Origin: Capsicum annuum
Lineage: Eukaryota; Streptophyta; Magnoliopsida; Solanales; Solanaceae
Assembly (NCBI RefSeq): GCF_002878395.1
Contig: NC_061115.1
Coordinates: 217,787,569 to 217,851,568 of the forward strand
Reading direction: 5' to 3'
DNA length: 64,000 nucleotides
Translations under genes and position numbers: made by a program
The notes under the pieces: generated by a model
What the model was told of the DNA's origin: nothing
The model's database searches: none
The model's input: only the letters and a program-made list of their open reading frames with translations
Shown here: positions 20,398 to 30,279 of the stretch, piece after piece
How the letters are laid out: the number at the start of each line of letters is the position of its first letter
Position numbering within the stretch: position 1 is the stretch's first letter

Positions 20398-21470
20398 AAG
20401 GCACCGGTGAACTAAAACTCCTTGTATGCGAGTATGCGTGGAGTTCAGAGAAAGAGTCAAACTACAAGGATCTATTGTACACAGTATTACCATGCATTAC
20501 ATTCTTAATATGAAAAAAGGTAGCCAGTGAACTAAAACTCCCTATATGCGAGTATGTGTGGAGTTCGGAGAAAGAGCTACAACGCTCTATCCTACACAAT
20601 ATTACCCTGTATTACATTCTTAATACCAAAAAGCGCAGACGGTGAACTTATATGCAAGTATGCGTGGAGTTCGGAGAAATAACCGAACTACAAGGGTCTA
20701 TTATACATAATATTACCCTGCATTACATTCTTAATATGGAAAAAGGTAGCCGGAGAACTAAAACTCCATGTATGCGAGTATGCGTGGAGTTCGGAGAAAA
20801 AGTCGAACTACAAGGGTCTATTGTACACAATATTACCATGCATTACATTCGTAATACGAAAAAAAGGTAACCGGTGAACTAAACTCCCCGTATGCGAGTA
20901 TGCATAAAGTTCGGAGAAAGAGCCAAACTACAAGGGTCTATTGTACATAGTATTACTATGCACTACATTCTTAATATGAAAAAAGGCAGTCGGAGAACTA
21001 AACCTCCCTATATGCGAGTATGCATGGAGTTCGGAGAAACAACCGAACTACAAGGGTCTATTGTACATAATATTACCCCGCATTAGACAGTAAACTAAAA
21101 CTCCCTGTATGCTAGTATGCGTGATGTTCAAGAAAAAGTTGAACTACAAGGGCCTATTGTACACAATATTACCCTGCATTACATTCTTAATACGAAAAAA
21201 TGGAAGACGGAGAACTAAAACTCCCTATATGCGAGTATGCGTGGAGTTTGGAGAAAGAGTCGAATTACAAAGGTGTATTGTACATAATATTGCCCTCCAT
21301 TAATACGAAAAAAGGCAGTTGGTGAACTAAAACTCCCTGTATGCGAGTACGTGTGGAGTTCAGAGAAAGAGCCGAACTACAAGGGTCTATTGTACACAAT
21401 ATTATTCTGCATTTCTTTTGTGGCTTGAACTCGTAACCTCCTGATCATATAGCAACAAATATATAAATGT
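20398..21470 (+). repeat. Tandem array of SINE-like family-A heads (about 9 units)
   Basis: Nine units of about 98-121 bp, located by 'GAGTATGCGTGGAGTTCGG' at about 20427, 20549, 20656, 20775, 20896, 21015, 21113, 21232 and 21344. Each unit reads 'CATTCTTAATACGAAAAAAGG', 'GGTGAACTAAAACTCCCTGT', the marker word, 'ACTACAAGGGTCTATTGTAC' and 'AATATTACCCTGCATT'. This is the 5' half of family A ('GTGCACTAAAGC', 'CCACAAGGGTCTATTGTACG', 'CCTTACCCTGCATTTC'). Only the last unit goes on into the 3' half: 'GGCTTGAACTCGTAACCTCC', 'TGATCATATAGCAACAA'. Open frames within are repeats of the same monomer and are not genes. Confidence 0.9.
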
Positions 21471-21474
21471 AAAT

Positions 21475-22255
21475 AATGTATATTAACTTGTATTTTATGG
21501 GCTGATTTGCTTCATGTGCTTCATAGAAAGTAAATGGATCCAAACCCATCAGCCCAACAGTGTGGGCTGGGCCTAATTATGGTCTAGATTATGCATTTTA
21601 TTTAGTATAAATAACATAAATACCAATCCTTTTCGAAGTAGTTACACTCTCTCCCATTTTTTTAATTACTTTACTCTCTTTCTCAATTAATATACATAAC
21701 ATAGCCGGTATATACATAGCATTCTGTGTATACGTTGGTATTTTATAATATATTTAGGGAGTTGAGATTTTTTGTAATATTAGAAACATAAGTTATATAT
21801 TTGTGTAATTTTTAATTTTATTTGATCGTCCCCAATTTAAAATATTTAATCGGTATTTAGTACTTACATAACTCGAGGTAAAACTCTCTTCTTATTTTTC
21901 TTAGTTGTTGTATAATAGTCTTTTTCAAATTTATAACAATCGACGTATAATGCTTTGAAGAAGTGAGTTTTGAATTTCGAATATAAAACAAATTAATTGT
22001 CAAAACTTTTTTTTTTTTTTTTTTGAAAAACTCATGTCAAATTGCATTATGTTGTAAAATATACTAAATATATGTACGTCCATTTTGTGTTTCTTTGAGG
22101 GTCAAAAACTAGTTAAGAAATGAACTAATTTGGTTATAAATAGGAAATTAAATGTTTTCTTTTATTATATACATCATTAATACAAAATAATTGTAAAATA
22201 TATACTCGTCTCTATAAAAATCTTTTTTTTTTTTTTGGCAATTCGATAATTTCAC
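21475..22255. other. Intergenic, no gene seen
   Basis: AT-rich, no coding potential or bounded element recognised. Confidence 0.6.
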
Positions 22256-22257
22256 AA

Positions 22258-22414
22258 CACATTAAAGGGGCTTCATTCAAATCGCCTTCGTCGAAAAATT
22301 ATAATACATATATATATATATATATATATATAAACATTGAACTCACTTCAACTAGTTCATGTGTTTAATTCTTTCGATTTTGAACCTTTTAATAAAAATT
22401 TTGACTCTATCACT
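22258..22414. mobile_element. hAT-type MITE (CAGTGGCGGA family), diverged
   Basis: Inverse orientation of the family: 'GGGGCTTCATTCAAATCGCC', a central AT run (about 22306-22332), 'AACTCACTTCAACTAGTTCA', then 'AAAAATTTTGACTCTATCACTG'. The left end is eroded and no TSD is seen. Confidence 0.6.
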
Positions 22415-22419
22415 GATCC

Positions 22420-23265
22420 GATAGGCCAAACATGTGCTTTAATACTTATCTAATTTGGTAGTTATATAGTTCATTCATAAGTCAAAATCAAAATTGAATG
22501 CTTTTAGTTGTCAAAAGTGACAACACTTAAAAGTCATGGATTTTAGGCACATAAAGTTCATTTTATTTTTCTTATGCACTTTAATTATAATTATATGAAG
22601 TTGACTTTTTGCAAATTATTATATCTGTAAAGATTTATCAAAATCATAATCTTAATCAAAAAAATATCTAAAGTCTAGTGAAGTTGGCCTTGACTAACTA
22701 TATTACATTTAGAAAAAAATATTCAAAGAAGAAATGAGTACAATATAGATAGAGAAGGGTACAATATAAATAGAAATTGAACATTATGATTTTAGTATAG
22801 TGCATTTAAATTAATGTATTCAAAAACTATTATTTATATTAATCTAGTAAATCGCACAACACATATACAAGTTTGAGTCAAAGCTATTAAGTTAAGTGAA
22901 TCTATAAATTAAAATTCATATATTAAATTCGGCTTAATTTCTTCGTTTGTTTTTCTTTATTGATTTTCCTTAAATTTTGGCACTTGCTCCTACATATGAT
23001 TAAAACAATATTTACAAAATCTATAAATTAAAAATCAAGTCTCCTATTTCATGTCATAGATGTTATATTGTTATAAGAGAATTTTTTGAAATATCTTATG
23101 TAAGAATCATTAGGTTTTCAATGCAACAAAAATATAAAATTTTATGATTCTTGTAATTATAAGTGCTTGATATGATTAGAAGAGAAAAAATATTATTCAT
23201 CAGAAAAAAAAAAAAAATCCAAGGGTGCTTCCACTTTGAAAAATTCAAAATAACAAAGTTTCATT
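22420..23265. other. Intergenic, no gene seen
   Basis: AT-rich DNA without recognisable features. Confidence 0.6.
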
Positions 23266-23269
23266 TCTT

Positions 23270-23338
23270 TTTTTTTGGTTTCCTATCCGGTGTCTGGTGC
23301 CCGCATTGGAGCCCCAACTAATCCGCCCCTGGGGTTGA
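23270..23338 (-). mobile_element. SINE-like family B, 3' fragment
   Basis: 'CCTATCCGGTGTCTGGTGCC' and 'CGCATTGGAGCCCCAACTAA' are the inverse of the family-B tail ('TTAGTCGGGCTCCAATGCG'). Truncated next to the following array. Confidence 0.5.
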
Positions 23339-23339
23339 C

Positions 23340-23765
23340 CAAGGTTTTTTCCACGATTCGTGTTTGAAATACTTATAGATCGATAGATCGACGAAAGGCT
23401 GCGTATAATAGACTTACACCACATTTCTGAAAGAGGTTGTTTTCACGACTTGAATTCGTGTTTGAAATACGTATAGATAGACCGACAATGGCTACGTATA
23501 ATAGACCTTAGCCTTACTCCACATTTCTACAAGAAACTGTTTCCACAAATTGAACTCGTGTTTGAAATACTTATAGATAGTCTGACAAAAGGCTGCTTAT
23601 AATAGACCTTAGCCTTACACCACATTTCTGCAAGAGGTTGTTTTCACGACTTGAACTCGTGAGTGAAACACTTATAGATAGACCGGCAAAAGTCTGCGTA
23701 TAGTAGACTTTTACGGCTCGGTCCTTTCCCTATCTCATGCATAGCGAAAGTTTAGTGCATCAAAT
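23340..23765. repeat. Tandem array of SINE-like family-A tails, with inverted head
   Basis: About four units of roughly 100 bp carrying 'GTATAATAGACCTTAGCCTT', 'CACCACATTTCTGCAAGAGG', 'TTGTTTTCACGACTTGAACT', 'CGTGTTTGAAATACTTATAG' and 'ATAGACCGACAAAAGGCTGC'. These are the middle and 3' half of family A, including the box-B-like word. The array ends (about 23722-23765) with 'CTATCTCATGCATAGCGAAA' and 'GTTTAGTGCATC', which is a family-A head in inverted orientation. Confidence 0.75.
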
Positions 23766-23772
23766 ATATATA

Positions 23773-23805
<33 letters not shown>

Positions 23806-23812
23806 ATATATT
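23764..23812. repeat. AT and GTAT microsatellite
   Basis: (AT)n at 23764-23781 followed by (GTAT)n to about 23804 and a short AT tail. It directly follows the inverted SINE head. Confidence 0.85.
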
Positions 23813-23814
23813 GT

Positions 23815-24865
23815 ATATTTTTACTTTATTTACAAGTAACAAATGGAAAGAGGAGTTAATTTTCCAAATGGTCATTCAATTTTACTTGAGTCGAGAGTCT
23901 ATGGGAAATGATTTCTAATTAGATTGAGTACACACAATTTCCTTCAGACTCTACTTACTAAACTACACGAAGTATATTATTGTTGTTGTTGTTATCATTT
24001 TATACCGAAAATAATCCGACTCAAAAGATCCAAAGAAAAGTCATTTATGTTTTGCTAGAAAATATTTTTCTTCGTACCAAACACACCCTTAATGCCGACT
24101 CACATTATAATTTAAAAACAAGTTTTTAGTATCACGAAAAGATTGTCTCGAATTCGAACAAAGAATGTGGAATATCATGATGCAAATTCAAAAAAATTGA
24201 TCTTTGAAATGAATATCAGATACTTACTGTTAAATTAAAAGAAAAAAAAGTTTTATTATCATCAAAGGTTATAATGACTTGTGTCAAAATTTTCTGTTCT
24301 TGACCATAAATTTAGAGTTCGAGTTTTGAGAAGACAGTCGATGACACATTCAGATTAATCGAACCCAATTAATTTGAGACTTTAACCAAGTGAAAACTAA
24401 TAAAGCTCCTGTTATGTTCAGAGTTTAAAAATGGTCAATCTACAATTACGAAATCTTATTCACATTTTATACACGTTATGAATAGATTTAACAGTGTGTT
24501 CATATAAGGATGAGAGTGGACCTAGTTGAAATAAATGAATTTTTGACGGGCCACCTCACTACGGATCTTATCGTTCTTTATAATTTGATCGTCCGAAATT
24601 TAAAAAGGAATTATGGTATAAATTATTTTTCTCTTAATAACTCTTGCACAATTACAAATTTAAATTAATCGAAACTTCAAAATAAATATCACATAAAAAA
24701 AAAAAAAAAAAAAAAACATCATAACTTCTTTGTCCTTTTCTATATCTTTTATTTCGTCAAACAAGTATAACAACCACTAGTAAATCAGATTTTCACTCCT
24801 TTAAATATTCCTCATTACATTATTTTTACAATAAAATTTCAACTATATATTCACATTTTTATTTT
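23815..24865. other. Intergenic, upstream side of the DUF3511 gene
   Basis: AT-rich; a poly-A run of about 22 lies at 24692-24713. No gene seen. A TATA-like CTATATATTC lies at about 24843-24852, some 190 bp ahead of the DUF3511 start codon, and is a plausible promoter element. Confidence 0.45.
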
Positions 24866-24868
24866 TTC

Positions 24869-24903
24869 ACCCCACCCCCACCCCCAAGCCCACCCCCACC
24901 CTC
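24869..24903 (+). repeat. C-rich tract (CCCCCAC)n ahead of the DUF3511 gene
   Basis: Repeated CCCCAC blocks, G-rich on the other strand with several G runs of 4 or 5. It lies between the TATA-like word and the start codon, so it may be in the 5' leader, followed by a CT-rich leader-like stretch. Confidence 0.7.
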
Positions 24904-25037
24904 TTCTCTCTTTATCCTTATTCATTCATTAATTATTACTGTATAAGAGAGATGAGAGGGACAAATAAATAAATAGGCACATGCATATTGATCATTTACC
25001 AATTGAATCAACAAGTTGAAATACTCAAAAACCAATT

Positions 25038-25304
25038 ATGCAATTGAAAGAATTCAAATCTCATACTAATATTTATCATCACAATATGGAAGATCCATCA
25101 AGTTTTACAATATCATCTTCATCAAAACCTAATTCTAATTCACACCATTTACCTACAAAAAAATACAAGAAATTAGAAGAAAAGAGGAGAAAACGTGTGG
25201 CTTCTTACAAATCTTATACAATTGAAGGTAAAATAAAGAATTCGATACGCGATAGCTTGCGTTGGATCAAGAATAAATATTCATCCATAGCGCATCGTCA
25301 CTAA
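25038..25304 (+). CDS. DUF3511 family small basic protein
   Basis: Single-exon ORF of 88 residues. The C-terminal half, residues about 50-85, has the DUF3511 pattern: KRRKRVASYKSYTIEG, then KIKNSIRDSLRWIKNKY, that is a basic stretch, xASYKxYxxEGKxKxS and RWIKxKY. The N-terminal half is rich in Ser, Asn and His and looks disordered. An in-frame second Met at residue 17 (MEDPSSF) could be the true start. Plant family members often are longer and end in a Gly-Trp-Trp tail, which this one lacks. Their molecular function is unknown to me. The leader has CT-rich sequence, and the downstream 250 bp are AT-rich as for a 3' UTR. Confidence 0.8.
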   Translation: MQLKEFKSHTNIYHHNMEDPSSFTISSSSKPNSNSHHLPTKKYKKLEEKRRKRVASYKSYTIEGKIKNSIRDSLRWIKNKYSSIAHRH

Positions 25305-25616
25305 ATTCAGATTTGTGACGAAATGCTTATGACAGATAGGTCTAATTATCGATCGTAGAATTATGATGGATTGAAATTATCAATGTGAATGATATTTATG
25401 ATATATTTTTTGTGATGTGAATTCAAATATTGATATTTTCTTGTAATGCATGTTTTTGCATGGGAAATATTTTTTTTGCTTCCCCTCCTTCTTTTCAATG
25501 TAATGTTCATGTTTAGTAATTCATGCATATTGTCATTATAATATATGATGTAATTGATTGGTGTTTAATTAAAGATTCATGTTATGTCGAAATCTGAACT
25601 TATATTGCGAATATGG

Positions 25617-25810
25617 GTTATGGTGTAGTGGTCGGTGTAGTGGTGAAACTATTACATCCTTAACTAGAGGTTTCGGGTTCGACCGCTGGATATAAAAAAA
25701 CAATTGTTGGAAGCAATACCATCAGAATGGGCCTTACAGTGTGCGATCCGAATTAGTCGGAGCTCCAATGCAGATACGGAACGCCGGATAAAAAAATGAA
25801 AAGAGAAATT
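25617..25810 (+). mobile_element. SINE-like element, family B
   Basis: 'GGTGTAGTGGTGAAACTATT' (box-A-like), 'GGTTTCGGGTTCGACCGCTG' (box-B-like), 'CCGAATTAGTCGGAGCTCCA', 'GATACGGAACGCCGGATAAA' and an A-rich tail. It is the best-preserved family-B copy in the window. It lies just beyond the DUF3511 gene. Confidence 0.75.
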
Positions 25811-25990
25811 GGAACATATGTTAATTGGTTATAGCTCAAAAAGGATAGTGGATTGGCCTAGGGTTGATATTAATATACAATAGGCCTAATAATTATGGCA
25901 TGTGATGATGAGCAGAAACATTTCTATAAATGGAAGTCATGTCCTTTTCCTTATTTATGAAAATAATTTTTTACCGTAGGTATCATGTTA

Positions 25991-26241
25991 CTCTCTCCGT
26001 TTCATAATAAATGAATTGTTGAATTTTGGCACACATATTAAGAAAAAAACATTAAAAATATAAATTTAACACAACTTTTCATTTTTATCCCAAAAAAAGA
26101 AAAAGCGGACCTTGTAATCCTTTTCAAAAGTTAATTGATTGTCAAATTATAAGAACAAATTTGAAAAAAAATTTAATGATTCACTTATTTTGAAACACCA
26201 ATAAATACCCCAACAATTCACTTATTTCAAAACGGAGAAAG
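25991..26241. mobile_element. Stowaway-type MITE
   Basis: Starts CTCTCTCCGTTTCATAATAA and ends TTCAAAACGGAGAAAG as its inverse, flanked by TA on each side. Terminal 'CTCCCTCCGT'-type repeats plus a TA duplication are the mark of Tc1/mariner-derived Stowaway elements. 251 bp, non-coding. Confidence 0.8.
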
Positions 26242-26274
26242 TATTAAATAGATGGTGTAATGGTTGATGTTTTA

Positions 26275-26468
26275 TCAGTCGTATCTCTCAGTGGTAGAAC
26301 GTCCAGCTAATGGATTATAGAAGTTGGTCCCATGCATTGATTACTATTGTCATTGGAAACAGTTCCTTACAGAAATGTAAGGTGAGACAAATTGTGTATA
26401 ATAGATTCTCATGATCAGTTTTTTTTTCGGATCCTATCCATAGCGAAAGCTTAGTGCATCGAGCAGCC
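26275..26468 (-). mobile_element. SINE-like family A, minus orientation, diverged
   Basis: The right part reads as the inverse of a family-A head: 'CCTATCCATAGCGAAAGCTT', 'AGTGCATCGAGCAGCC'. The left part ('GAAACAGTTCCTTACAGAAA', 'TGTGTATAATAGATTC') fits the inverse of the middle. The 5' end is followed by a T-rich run. Confidence 0.5.
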
Positions 26469-26625
26469 TTTTTTATATGTTATTTTTTTTCTCTCTATTG
26501 CGATAGTACATAGAATTTTTACATCTTAGAGAACAAAAAAGATGAAAATTACACTAAAAAGAAGTTTTATGAATTACTATTGGTGTAAATGAGTTAAAAT
26601 TTTAATGAAGCGCAAGTGGTTACAA

Positions 26626-26950
26626 AGGTTACGGTGGATGGTGGAGTGGTAAGTATTCCTCTATCCTTAATCAGAGGTCTCGAATTCGAGCTCTGAGTAT
26701 GAAGTCGCATTTGGTAGGGAATGCTTTAACCTCTATAGTGTAACTTTCCAGTGCGATTCCAGATTAATCGACTGCCACATGGATTCCTCTATCCTTAATC
26801 ACAGGTCTCGAATTCGAGCTCTGGATATGAAGTCGCATTTGGTAGGGAATGCTTTAAACTCTATAGTATAACTTTCCAGCACGATTCCAGATTAATTGAC
26901 TGCCACATGAATATCGAACAGCGGACGGAAAACAAAACAAAAAAAGTAAG
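26626..26950 (+). mobile_element. SINE-like family B with internal tandem duplication
   Basis: Starts 'GGTGGATGGTGGAGTGGTAA'. The block 'TTCCTCTATCCTTAATCAGA', 'GGTCTCGAATTCGAGCTCTG', 'AAGTCGCATTTGGTAGGGAA', 'CGATTCCAGATTAATCGACT' is present twice in a row (about 26665-26783 and 26784-26905). The copies are nearly identical, so the duplication is much younger than the element. Then 'AATATCGAACAGCGGACGG' and an A-rich tail. Confidence 0.75.
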
Positions 26951-27022
26951 TAGAATGTACTAGTGTTTTATTTATTATTCCATAGACATAATAACATGCC
27001 ATGTTCCCTAGATGAACACTCT

Positions 27023-29922
27023 TCAATGGTTCCAAATTCCATATTCTTCTTCTAAGAAATAATCAAAATTTATATTAGACCAATTATTATTATCAAAATT
27101 ATGCAAACAATCATTATGTTTTTGTTGAAGTACAATTTCATTTTCTTCATTTTGCTCATGTGGTCCTTGTATTGGTTGTTCTTGTTCCCCAATGGACCAT
27201 ATCCCTTGACACAATTGTTGTTTAGGTGAATCATGAATAAGGTCTTTGATGTTCTTGTTTTCTCCTTCTTCATTTGGCTCATGTATCTTTGATTTTGCAT
27301 GATGTTCATGTTGTTGCATGGCTAGTTCTTCCGTTTTACGAGTCGGTGACTGAGTCAGAAAGTCTAATAAAAAAATTCAAAAAAAAATTAAAATGTTAAG
27401 AGTAACATTATAAGATTACATGACCTAGAGATAAATTTGATCTACACATTTATCAATATACTAGAAGTTTGGCTTGTTTTACCTAGATCAACGATATAAC
27501 TTTCTGTCGATGAGGATTCAATTGAACTCCCTTCTTCATACCACATAGCTTCGGCGTTGCCTCTGGGACATGATGAGGAATTGGTTTCTCGATTAAAACC
27601 TATATCAACAGTATAATTTTCCGTCAACAGGTATTCAATTGAACCCCCTTTGTCAGACCACACGGGTTTGTTTTCTCGATTAGAACCTAGATCAACAACA
27701 CAATTTTCCAACGAAAAAAATTCAACTGAACCCCCTTCAGACCACGTAGCATTGCATGTGCCTTTGGGACATGAAAAGTTGGTTTCTATATTTTCCAACA
27801 AAAGAGATTTAAATGAACCCCCTTCTTCAGACCACGACGTATCATCCCTGCCTCCAGGAGAAGAACAATTTTCCATCAAAAGGGACCCAATCGAATTCTC
27901 TTCACACGCGAAGTTTATTTCTATATTTTCCAGCAAAAGAGATTCAGTTGAACCCCCTCTATACCAAGGAACATCGTCCTTGCCTCTAGGACACGAGGAG
28001 TAGGGTTTCTGCATGGAACCTATATCAACTGTACAATTTTCCGGTAAAAGAGATTCAGTTGAATCCCCTTCAGACCACGTAGCCCCTTCATTGCTTCCAA
28101 CACATAATGACCTGTTTTTTCGAGTGGAACCTCTATCAACAACAATATTATCTTCTGGCAAAAGAGATTCAATTGAACCCTCTTTCGACATTGTACTTGT
28201 ATCTTGTTTTCTCAAGGATTCATCAGAATCGCCATCAACCGCGATTTTTGGTACATTTGTAGTGGTCTTAATAAGTTCTTTGAAGTTCCTGAAGGAGTAA
28301 AGTCTCCGACGTAAATTGGAGTTCCAATAGTTCTTTATTTCGTTATCTGTTCGGCCGGGTAAATCCTGGGCTATCAAAGACCACCTGTAACACATAACAT
28401 GAAAGTCATCATGAAATGTACTGTGACGATGTTTGACCAAATGCTTTTTTTTTTTTTTTTGAAAAGAAGTTTTTTATCACATGTTACAACTATCTTTCAA
28501 ACTTATGGTGTATATATAGTAATAATTGATCTTATATACACAAACTTAAAATATTTTTTCGACAGAGAATGTTCAACTGACCAATGATGAGTTAACCCTA
28601 TGTCAATCTTTTTGAAACATACTAAGAATGTACCTCTAGATATCGAATAATAAAATCTGAAATGTCAATAATAATTAATTAAAAACATGAAATACCCTAA
28701 TTGACATGCATATGTATATGTCAAAAATCAACAGTTTACTAGCTAGTTGTATATATATATATATATATACTATACTATTAGGCCTCTCTGTTAGAAAATT
28801 TCATTATAACATCTGAGTTTTCGTTGAACTCGATTTTTCATACTATGTTATAGTATTATATTTCTACTATAATAACATTTCTCTGTAGCCATCAAAAAAT
28901 ATTCGAACAAACGATGCTACATAGAGAAATTTAATTGTAATTTTTTTTTCTTCACGGATTGAAATAACATGGCTCGTTATATTATATTATCCTCCGGTTA
29001 AAAAATATCTGAACAAACAACGTCATTATAAAGATCGAAGAAGTTTTGTTTTTTTTTTAATTAAAAAAAAATACCTATTTCCCAAGGTGCTATGCAATTT
29101 GACAATAGTTTCATCTTCTTCTGCAGTAAATTTGCCTCTCTTCAAATTTGGTCTCAAATAATTTGTCCATCTTAATCTGCAACTCTTTCCACATCTTAAT
29201 AAACCTTCATTTAATCATGCAAAAAAAAAAAAAAACTTTCATTAATTAAAATAATTAGTAAAATAATCATAATATCTATTGACTAATTAATGTAAGATAC
29301 TAGAAAATAAACAAACTCTCATCCTTATAATTAATAAGATGTATTGTTTAAGCTAGCAAAACAAAAAAAATTCTAAACAATATTTATACATTGTTAGAGG
29401 TATTTAGCAAGTTCACAAGACAAAATTATCAATCAGTCAATGACATGTTCATTTTAAAATAGATATTTTTCTTTGCCTTTCAAAATATTGTATATAACGA
29501 GAAAGATAGTCAGACCTCTTAAACTAACACGTATAAAATTCTAATAAAGAAATTTATTTTTACAAATAAGGGTCGTGGTGGAGTGGCAAGATAGCCAGTC
29601 CTCTTAATTAACCTCTAGTCATGCTGCATACAAAGTCGTCGTACTTTGTTAGAGAGTATTTTACCTTCAATATCGAATGTTTTTGGAGCGGACTCAAAGT
29701 TAGTAACATACTACTGGATATCGAACATCAAATGAGAAACTCAAAAAATGATATTAACATGATTTAAAAAATATTTATTAATTAATTACCAGCATTTTTG
29801 GGAAGAGACCTCCATGAACCTTCACCATTAGCTTGAATATACTTCACCAATAATTCATCTTCTTCAATTGTCCATTTTCCTCTCTTTAGCCCAACTTTTT
29901 CACAACAAGGTGCCTTCATCAT
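27023..29922 (-). CDS. R2R3-MYB transcription factor, flavonol-regulator (SG7-like) type
   Basis: Exons on the minus strand: 29790-29922 (133 nt), 29075-29204 (130 nt), 27483-28384 and 27023-27363; the first two lengths are the canonical R2R3-MYB ones. The frame closes to 501 residues. It starts [19 protein letters not shown]2 has Trp17, 37, 57; R3 has Phe70, Trp89, Trp108. R3 lacks the [DE]Lx2[RK] bHLH-binding signature (it has DETIVK), as in MYB11/12/111-type flavonol regulators, which the N-terminus resembles most. Residues about 158-388 are eight degenerate repeats of S(I/T/F/V)ESLLxEN, acidic and Ser-rich. Without the fourth exon the frame would stop at 27442 (401 residues). I prefer the four-exon model because it adds an acidic, Asn-rich tail ending in EEEYGIWNH, as expected of an activation domain. 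The subgroup is an inference. Confidence 0.85.
29572..29750 (+). mobile_element. SINE-like family B in intron 1 of the MYB gene
   Basis: 'GGGTCGTGGTGGAGTGGCAA', 'CTTTGTTAGAGAGTATTTTA', 'CTGGATATCGAACATCAAAT', 'GAGAAACTC'. Inserted antisense to the MYB gene in intron 1 (29205-29789); it ends about 40 bp from the exon 1 donor. Confidence 0.6.
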
Positions 29923-30038
29923 TACCTATTTTGTTTTTATTATAAATATAAAAAGCAAAACTATATTAGTAATATATAAAGGCATATATAGATTGAGGAG
30001 CTAGGGTTTATAAAGAGATATTTCTGGTGGGGGCAGAT

Positions 30039-30275
30039 CAGTGGCGGATTCAGGATTTAAGGATCGTGGGTGTTCGGGAGGTTGGAACACATATATTGAC
30101 GTTAGGGTTCTGCCTGAAATTAAAGCACTCGGTTATCTTCTTTGTTTACAGGGTGTTTTTCTAAATTTTATATCAATTTTTATATATTTTTTTATATAAT
30201 TATACCTGATCCGCGTCGGATTTAATGGATGCTAGAGCATCAAATACTTGGATATAGGTCCGCCCCGGCCCTGGG
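30039..30275. mobile_element. MITE, CAGTGGCGGATTCAGGATTT type
   Basis: Starts CAGTGGCGGATTCAGGATTT and ends GGTCCGCCCCGGCCCTG. The ends are inverted over about 12 positions with mismatches. A possible 8-bp duplication (GGGCAGAT / GGGTTGAC) is weak. It lies about 120 bp upstream of the MYB start, in its promoter. Confidence 0.55.
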
Positions 30276-30279
30276 GTTG

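Noticed and set aside
20652..21303. Series of 64-72 codon frames with similar protein sequence (MRVCVEFGE..)
   Set aside because: The similarity is that of the tandem DNA monomer; frames are broken at each linker and reading is not maintained across units.
20398..21470. Regular repeats reminiscent of a CRISPR array
   Set aside because: Units are contiguous without unique spacers, are diverged, and this is plant DNA.
26275..26340. tRNA-like 'CTCTCAGTGGTAGAACGTCC' stretch
   Set aside because: The acceptor and T arms do not fold around it, and it sits at the edge of a diverged SINE-like copy.
27650..28587. Plus-strand frames of 117, 95 and 62 codons opposite the MYB gene
   Set aside because: Antisense shadows of the repetitive MYB exon; the sense strand has canonical MYB exons and splice sites.
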